This document shows positions 57,565 through 64,000 of a stretch of 64,000 nt of DNA, piece after piece. Source of the DNA: Rutpela maculata (taxonomy: Eukaryota > Arthropoda > Insecta > Coleoptera > Cerambycidae); contig OW386285.2 in NCBI GenBank assembly GCA_936432065.2, forward strand, positions 140,149,235-140,213,234, read 5' to 3'. The notes beneath the pieces are model-generated. The model worked only from the letters and a program-made list of their open reading frames with translations, ran no database searches and was not told where the DNA came from. Made by a program: the position numbers and the translations under genes. Numbering within the stretch: the stretch's first letter is position 1; every line of letters begins with the position of its first letter.

Positions 57565-57601
57565 CATACTTTCTATAAAAAATCAATCTTGGTAAACCAA
57601 G
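57565..57601 (-). CDS. Possible 37-base microexon joined to the 57.06 kb exon
   Basis: Acceptor CCTGCTAG, residues LGLPRLIFYRKY plus one base, donor ATG-GTGAGT (strong). An in-frame TAG lies directly before the acceptor, so the exon cannot extend further up. It joins 57147 in phase across a 417-base intron. The weak polypyrimidine tract lowers confidence. Confidence 0.3.
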
Positions 57602-57756
57602 CTAGCAGGATGATATTTCACGCCCTACTATATGGGTAAAAGATTATTTCTGAAATATTTATCTAATGAAAGCATCAGAAATTTTTTTAAATTCAAAGAT
57701 AAATTTAATTCAAAGGAGCAGCAAAAGTCTTATGTGGACGACAACGCACCTCTGCA

Positions 57757-57959
57757 TTAAGCTTCGCCAACTAACTGAAACCCAGAGATAGATATTAAAC
57801 GATTTCCAGGGAAAAGCAATTCTTCAGGCGCAAACCCAACGAAACATGTTTCACTTAGTTTGAAATGTCTCAAAAATTGATCATCATTCATATATTCTGT
57901 GTTCACCTTTTCACATTGTATACCCAGCATTGTTCCAAAAGAAACTACTGAAATAGTTC
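57757..57959 (-). CDS. Possible coding exon ending in a stop, unknown gene
   Basis: The minus strand has an acceptor AATTATTTTTCAG, then 66 open codons to TAA (for example FLRHFKLSETCFVGFAPEEL and LFPGNRLISISGFQLVGEA). Incoming phase needs one base. Composition is balanced and unlike translated AT-rich noise. Because it ends in a stop it would be a terminal exon, so it cannot simply precede the 57.6 and 57.1 kb exons unless a donor inside it is used. No family recognised. An ATG-led 15-codon segment at about 58498-58542 (TSRVYELPTIKFDT) followed by GTAAAT might be an upstream first exon. Confidence 0.35.
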
Positions 57960-58646
57960 CTGAAAAATAATTTTAATTAAAAATTAAGACGTCCAACATA
58001 TAATTCGGTATTTAATTTATCAAAATTAAAGCACTGATATATAGAACAATGATACACGTCTTGATTTTACTTAAGAGAGTTAGGTAGCTAGTACCAGTAG
58101 TACCCCTATAACTTTTTAACAACTAAAAGTATATTTATTCATGTTAAATACACAACGAAAGGTATGAAGTAGATTCGTAAAGTAAATGTCTTAAAGGTTG
58201 TTTTAGAGTTTAAAACTTAAATATTTGCCTTAATATTGCACGATAAATTCATTTTATATTGGAAATAATAGCAAACAAACACGAAAATGAAGCTAAATCT
58301 ATATAATAATAATAATTTAAATTTAATCTTCCTCAAGTAACTACACAGGTATATGAAGTTTAATTTTCGTAATATTATTTCACTAAAATTAAACTTGTTT
58401 TGTAATCCAATAAAATTAGAACTAAAGTAGACACTTCAGAGAAAATAGATTCAAAGCTATTTTACTGGAATATTCTTAAAAGAGAGTTAAATTTACTGTG
58501 TCAAATTTGATGGTGGGTAGTTCGTAGACTCGAGACGTCATTTTGACAAAATGTCCACTAATATGGATTTTTCGGAAATATTTCAAAAACTATGGAAGTT
58601 AGTCAAAAGTCAATATATCAAAAATAAAACTTTATGTGAATACGAA
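57960..58646. other. AT-rich, intron-like
   Basis: No frame beyond the small candidate near 58.5 kb. Confidence 0.35.
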
Positions 58647-61046
58647 GGGTCTAGCCGTACTTCCATGGCGAAACTGCCCCCGATAGGAACCTATATCGTA
58701 ACCTGTGTCATATTGTAGAGGGCGCTAATAGTAGTTGATAGAGTGGATATTAGCTCTATATTTTAGTTAATTGAGGAGCTATTTGAAAAAAAAGTGTCTG
58801 GAGACGACTTTTTTTCAAAGCGATATATCTTAGTTAATATTAAAGCTAGAAAAATAAAACTAAATGGCAGTGTTATGGTACACTTTACAGTTTATTTTAT
58901 AGCATTTCCTATGAGCCAAGCCTAAATAAAAGTATTTAAAAAATGCAAAGAAAAATGTTGTCAATCGATTTCTATCAGATCTAATTGAATTACCACTTTG
59001 AAAAAAATATATAATAATTGTCTATGTCTTACCTAACAGCATGCCAAGTTTCATTAAAATCCAAGACGTGCAACATGTCGAAAAAAATTTTTAAGTAAGT
59101 GGACCACCTTACACGACCACTATGTTGTCGCTTCTAATTTGCATTACATTTCATTAATCTTTGGAAAAGTTGCGTTTTGACAGCTCATAAAAAGTATATC
59201 AATGGTTGGTGGTGTCAACTAGAATATTACAATGTTTTCTTGATCTACTTTTATAGTGACTATAGTCAGTCTCAGTTAAGAATGCAGTTGTTTACGTTAT
59301 GAGCGGAGCACGAATAGTTTACATAGGATATGGGAATTCCCAAGTAAGTGGAATCTCCCCATGGCCGACTCAAGCCAGTTGGTACATAAAATAAAAATTA
59401 ACGGTTTAAATCGGCTTTTATTTGGCATTTTTCTTTTATAAATACATTGAAATTATTTAATTCATATTGCAATATATTTTATTTAGAGTAATGAAAGCTC
59501 ATTATAGACGTAAATCCTCTAAAAATGTCAAAGCGTTATAAGAAATGGGTAAACCTACTACATGCTTGTGCTCGATATCAGGCGAGCTGTTCTTGTATCT
59601 GCCGTTCAGAATTGTATCTTTGATCTCTCTCATATACCTGCCTAAAAAGTGTACACAAATATCATAACCTCCGTGTAAGTGCTTGACCACGTCGTCACGT
59701 CGCGTCGGTGCACCGCACAGCGCACATAGCACCGCACTTCGCACATCGCACACTGAAATTAAATAAACCATTATTTTAAATGAGAGTGGCCATATCGACG
59801 CCCCTCGCACATCGCACAATAAAATTAAATAGAACCATGTTCTTAAATGAGAGTGATGAAATCAATAACTTAAGCTTCGCACATCGCACAGCGTTTAGCA
59901 CAGGCGACTTGTGAATTTGTAACAAAAGAGATAAATATAACTACAGCAGTCTGATTTTAATAAAAATGAAAGGAAATAGCCGAGTAATATATGAACAATT
60001 AGTACAATTTCTTTTGTATTAATATTCATAGATATCATAAAACAATAAAATAAACTTCGATGTGCGCTGCGCGAAAGAGATCAAAGATACAGTTCAGAAC
60101 GGTAGAGACAAGAACAGCTCGCCTGATATCGAGCACAAGCAAGTAGTAGGTTTACCCATTTCTTATAACACTTGACATTTTTAGAGGATTTACGTCTATA
60201 ATGAGCTTTCATTAATCTAAATAAAATATGCTGAAATATGAATTAAATAATTTCAATGTATTTATAAAAGAGCCAAATGCCAAATAAAAGCCAATTTAAA
60301 ATTTAAACCGTTAATTTTTATTTTATGTACCAACTGGCTTGAGTCGGCCATGGGTGGATTCCACTTACTTGGGAATTCCCATATCCTGTGTAAACTGTGC
60401 TCCGCTCATAACGAAAACAACTGCATTCTTAACTGAGACCGACTACAGTCACTATAAAAGTAGATCAAAAAAACATTGTAATAGGCTAGTTGACACCACC
60501 AACCGTTGATATACTTTTTATGAGCTGTCAAAACGCAACTATTGAAATGTAATGCAAATTAAAAGCGTCAACATAGTGGTCGTAAGGTAGTCAGTCCACT
60601 TACTTTAAATTTTTTTTCGGCATGTTGCACCTCTTGGATTTTAATGAAACATGGCGTGCTGTTAGGCAAGACATAGACTATTATTATATATTTTTTTCAA
60701 AGTGGTAATTCAATTAGATCTGATAGAAATCGATTGACAAAATTTTTCTTTGCATTTTTTAAATACTTTTATTTAGGCTTGGCCCATAGGAAATGCTATA
60801 AACTGTAAAGTGTACCATAACATTGCCATTTAGTTTTATTTTCCTAGCTTAAAAATTAACTAAGATATATCGCTTTGAAAAAAAAGTCGTCTCTGGACAT
60901 TTTTTTTCAAATAGCTCCTCAATTAACTAAGATATAAAGCTAATATCTACTCGATCAACTATTATTAGCGCCCTCTAAAATATAACATAGGTTATGATAT
61001 AGGTTCCTATCGGGGGCAGTTTCGCCATGGAAGTACGGCTAGACCC
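58647..61046. repeat. 2.4 kb giant palindrome
   Basis: From GGGTCTAGCCGTACTTCCAT at the left to its inverse at the right, arms of about 980 bases match with few differences. Shared landmarks include AACTGCCCCCGATAGGAACC, ATTGTCTATGTCTTACC/GGCAAGACATAGAC, GGGAATTCCCAAGTAAGTGG, CATGGCCGACTCAAGCC and GATATCAGGCGAGCTGTTCT. The loop (about 59632-60080) holds 2-3 direct copies of a ~64-base unit with CGCACATCGCACA. The 105-codon frame at 59502-59819 lies over this palindrome and is not a convincing gene. No transposase found. Confidence 0.9.
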
Positions 61047-61690
61047 ACTGTGATACGAGACCTCGAAAAATATAATAATTTTGCAATTTTAGAGATAGAC
61101 GACTTTCGCAGACTATTTTCGCAAATGTCTTGATAATGTCGTCTAAGTGTTAGTTGATATTCTCTTTTTCTCTTTCTGGGGATTTCTACCACATATGGAT
61201 TTTCTTCCAAAAATGATACCCAAGGAATTTACAAAACAATACAATTATCTATATTACCCGGAAATAACCACTACATCTATGATTTTTACGTCATAAGAAC
61301 AGTTATACAGGGTGTTTTTTCTTGAATGATGTAAATAACAATAAAGATTATAAAAGTAAGGTATTTTCGGAAACAATACCTTTTCCGTTTTCCAAGCTTT
61401 ATTAAGTCTTATGTTATGTATATTAAATAATATATAAAAATAATAAGATATAAGGATATGTTACATACAGCATCCATCTATAGATACCTTCTACTTATAG
61501 AGAACTGCTGATGTACTTCATAGATCTATTTTACACAATATTAAATTCGTTAAGTCGTTCTCTTAACATTGTAAAACGGTTGTACAAACATCTACAGTTA
61601 TTCGACAGATATTTATCCTCCCTTATTAAACAATACTATAGCTGAATCTTTAATTTTCCGCTTCTTTCGTCAAAACTGGGCCTTGGCAAA
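61047..61690. other. No gene supported
   Basis: ACAGGGTGTTTTTTCTTGAA at 61309 resembles a transposon end and may bound the transposase fossil that follows. Otherwise AT-rich. Confidence 0.35.
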
Positions 61691-61699
61691 AAAAATGGG

Positions 61700-62080
61700 T
61701 GGAATGGGTAACTGCTCAAAATGATGATCTTGAGTTTAATAAACACATGAGGGCTTCGTTTCATATTCTCGAATGCGTTTTTAAGCGATCAGCACTACTT
61801 ATCTTTCTGTTTTTATGAGGCTTATGATTTGCCTTCTGGATACTGCTACCCTTACAGTATATTTACCAAATACATTATGGAGTATAAACTCATTTCGATA
61901 TAAGTGTGAGGGTTTTCTGTAACCCATGTCCTGTAGTTCTAGCTGTTGGTATATCCCGTTATATAGGATCGCGCTTCATTAGTGAAATATGTTACATTCA
62001 ACGTCAGTGAAATATTTTAAAGTTGTCCGAATTTTCGTTGAACCAAAGACAGTATCTTGCTCGATTTCTAAAGTTGGGAG
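61700..62080 (-). pseudogene. Tc1/mariner-type transposase remnant (first catalytic region)
   Basis: Minus strand, downward from about 62055: RARYCLWFNENSDNFKIF, then NVTYFTNEARSYITGYTNS, stop, NYRTWVTENPHTYIEMSLYS. This is the F(S/T)DEA.F...G.VN.QN.R.W...NPH block of insect IS630/Tc1/mariner transposases. The catalytic Asp is replaced by Asn (TNEA) and a Gln codon has become TAG. The rest is unreadable. It is the same transposase type as the 42.2 kb fossil, but a different segment. Confidence 0.7.
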
Positions 62081-62299
62081 TTAGTAATTCTGGAACAACG
62101 GTTACCCTCAATGAATATACTCAATTAAAATATCTCTTATTTTGTTTTTTTTTCATCTTTAATTTATTGTAACTGAAACGTTACTGTAGTTTTGATACTC
62201 ATCGTCAAACAAAAATGCATTTGCAGAAGTGAAAACATCATTTCAGAAATACGATGCTTTATTTAAACGTATGTAACTAATTAACGAGTAAAAATCATG

Positions 62300-63480
62300 T
62301 TGATTGATTGATTGATTGATTTACCACCATGTGGTAGGCATTGCTGCCACTCCCAGGGTTATACAGCTGGGCCGGCTTCGTCCACGCTGGGTTGGACTAA
62401 GGTCATGCTTGTTGCCAGCAGCGAGAGCCACATGATGCATGGTAAAGGAATATGGGATGGGATGGAAGGTGCAGGTTTTTGAGAGATGCGTTACCGCATT
62501 GTGTCGTGAGGGAGCGTTTAAGCTCCCTTTTTCGTGTTTTTGGTTCTGGGCATCTGCCATCTTCTTGTGAAATATGTGTTGTGTTTTGATATGAAGTGCT
62601 TATGCTCCTCTTTTTGTGTTTCTACTTCTTCGAATCTCCTTTTCTGACTCTTCTGATTCCTGGATTTTCGATGCTGTGTTGGATTTGGGTCGTGCTTCTT
62701 GTCAGCAGCGAGAGCCACGTGACGCATGGTACAGGAGTGGGGGGTGAGCAGTGTAAGTGTAGGTGTGGTTCTGCTATTTGTGCTCTTCTTTTGTATTTCT
62801 GCTTCTACAATTTTTTTTCTTTTCTGTGTCATTTGATTTCTCCGTTTTGATTCTTGTAGGATACATATCGCTGCTATTTTTTTTTTTTGTGGAATTCATT
62901 TTTCCCTCACTTTTCTTTCCCAGTTTGTTCGTGATCCTCTCGATTGTTGTTTTCCACGGGTAACATGGTCTCCCTGTTTTTAGTTTGCTGCTATTCAGTG
63001 TTAGCGCTTTCTTCAGTAGGATTTCTGAGGTCCCTTTTGCTTTAATGTTCTTGATCCTTTCCCTTATCTCTCTGCTTACCAGGATATGATCTATTTGTGA
63101 GATTGAGCTTGCATTATTCCAGGTGTCAATGCAGGTTTGACTTTGCTCCATGTATTCCTTATTGTTAAGTCAAACATGTGTGCTAGGTTTTTCAGCGCGT
63201 TTCTAATTTTCGTTAGGTCATGTGTGGCGTAAAGTTTTTCCTATGATGTTTTTGTCCTCCTCCGTCTGATTGTCTTTTCCTATATGTGCATTGAAGTCTC
63301 CTAATAGTATAATGGATATTTTTCTTGATTTTTCAGAGCTTTGGCATGTGCCGGTGTTGTTATGTTTTCTTCTTCTAATTGGTGGCTTAGTGCTCCATAT
63401 AGACTGTTCCCGTCGCCGTAATTTTTTGAACCAGTAGTTGATGTGCTTTCGTCCCTACGTTATGTAGTGGATACATTATT
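62300..63480 (-). mobile_element. (TCAA)n-tailed LINE family with endonuclease remnant
   Basis: The 3' end, in reverse complement GGTAAATCAATCAATCAATC, is at 62300. Going up: the shared tail region, a partial internal duplication (GCAGCGAGAGCCAC at 62418 and 62706), the frame 63151-62774 with SSISQIDHILVSREIRERIK, and at about 63312-63268 SIILLGDFNAHIGKDNQTEE. GDFN and the S..IDHILV box are the catalytic Asp/Asn and Asp/His motifs of APE-type LINE endonucleases. No reverse transcriptase follows; after the IDHILV region comes a Lys-rich segment and directly the 3' tail. The family therefore looks internally deleted and probably spread non-autonomously. Frames are broken between the motifs. Confidence 0.75.
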
Positions 63481-64000
63481 TTTGTGTTTTCTGGAGAGTT
63501 ATTACTTCTTGTTTCTTTTTTGCTTGTTATTATTACGGTCCTAAACTTTTTAATAAAATTCCTCACCTTACCAGAGCCTTACCAGATGTGAAGTACAAAT
63601 AGTGAGTAAAAAAAAGAAATTTCTCTATGGAATGTTTTTTCTGTTGAATAGGCAGTTCAATAAATTGACCAGTCAGCATCAACAAAATAGAAAAACAAAA
63701 TAGCAAAACAAAATAGCAAAACAAAATAGGACACAAAACTAATAATGCCATTTGACCAACTTGAGCTCGACATTCGCTGCGTACTCGCCATACTATTATA
63801 GCTAATGAATCAACTAATACAATGTCTTATAAATATTCAGTTTTTAATTCAATTTGAAGATTTTAAATGTAAATTAAAATTTAGAATACTACGCTTTGAA
63901 AAAAGTATGTTATTGGGAATAATCATTAAAAATAATTTATTTGAAATGAAACCTTAAAAAGATTTTTCATCGTCTACAGGGCTACTTTTTATTTACTATT
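63481..64000. other. Unassigned end of window
   Basis: Contains a short AAAATAGCAAAACA array (about 63688-63728) and AT-rich sequence. No gene seen. Confidence 0.4.

Noticed and set aside
59502..59819. 105-codon minus-strand frame with Cys/Arg-rich start
   Set aside because: It covers the CGCACATCGCACA tandem repeat in the loop and part of one arm of the 2.4 kb palindrome. The mirrored arm has no equivalent frame.
63330..63410. A minus-strand frame reading GDGNSLYGALSHQL, resembling the OTU cysteine-protease start motif
   Set aside because: The catalytic Cys position is Ser, and the frame runs into the GDFN endonuclease block after a shift. It is better explained as the stretch just before GDFN in a frameshifted LINE endonuclease.

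Overview
The window looks like a piece of an insect nuclear genome. It is strongly AT-rich, has no bacterial-style gene packing, carries a tRNA-derived SINE, has short GT-AG introns (54 bases in the clearest case), and holds transposon families typical of insects. I cannot name the order with confidence; a beetle or hemipteran would fit. No complete host gene, genuine tRNA, rRNA or CRISPR array is visible.

Layout. 0.5-12.5 kb is repeat terrain: a 1.5 kb foldback made of tandem motifs (523-2051), a SINE (about 2545-2766), a second giant palindrome (3029-4521), smaller palindromes including a perfect 64-bp one (6686-6749), a related palindrome at 9190-9877, and the first copies of an interspersed family here called ACTTCC. 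12.5-16.8 kb holds a damaged hAT-like transposase gene inside diverged terminal inverted repeats, between fragments of a LINE family with a (TCAA)n-type tail. 21.3-22.6 kb holds the best gene of the window, an intact two-exon tyrosine recombinase of Crypton type. 25-33 kb is a mosaic of LINE, Penelope-like, TIR-bearing and microsatellite-bearing repeats, plus the first exon of a probable SWIM-finger transposon protein.

31.6-38.6 kb contains two short elements with exact 8-bp target duplications (hAT-like), one of which carries a nested element, and then a 2 kb long-TIR element enclosing a decayed coding remnant. 39.5-44.4 kb has a palindrome cluster, an interrupted ACTTCC copy and a Tc1/mariner-type fossil. 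44.5-48.6 kb is a nearly full-length but broken LINE on the minus strand. 51.6-57 kb has a Jockey-like fragment, a probable solo LTR, two ACTTCC copies and a degenerate ~100-bp tandem repeat. 58.6-61.0 kb is a 2.4 kb giant palindrome. The end holds a second Tc1/mariner-type fossil and another LINE copy.

Possible host gene pieces are short exons with splice-like borders: one on the plus strand at 34238-34383 with a mitochondrial-type presequence, and several on the minus strand at about 49.7 and 57.1-58.0 kb. All are tentative. The most unusual overall property is the density of long near-perfect inverted repeats: five of 0.7-2.4 kb and many of 20-150 bp, one of them enclosing a decayed gene.
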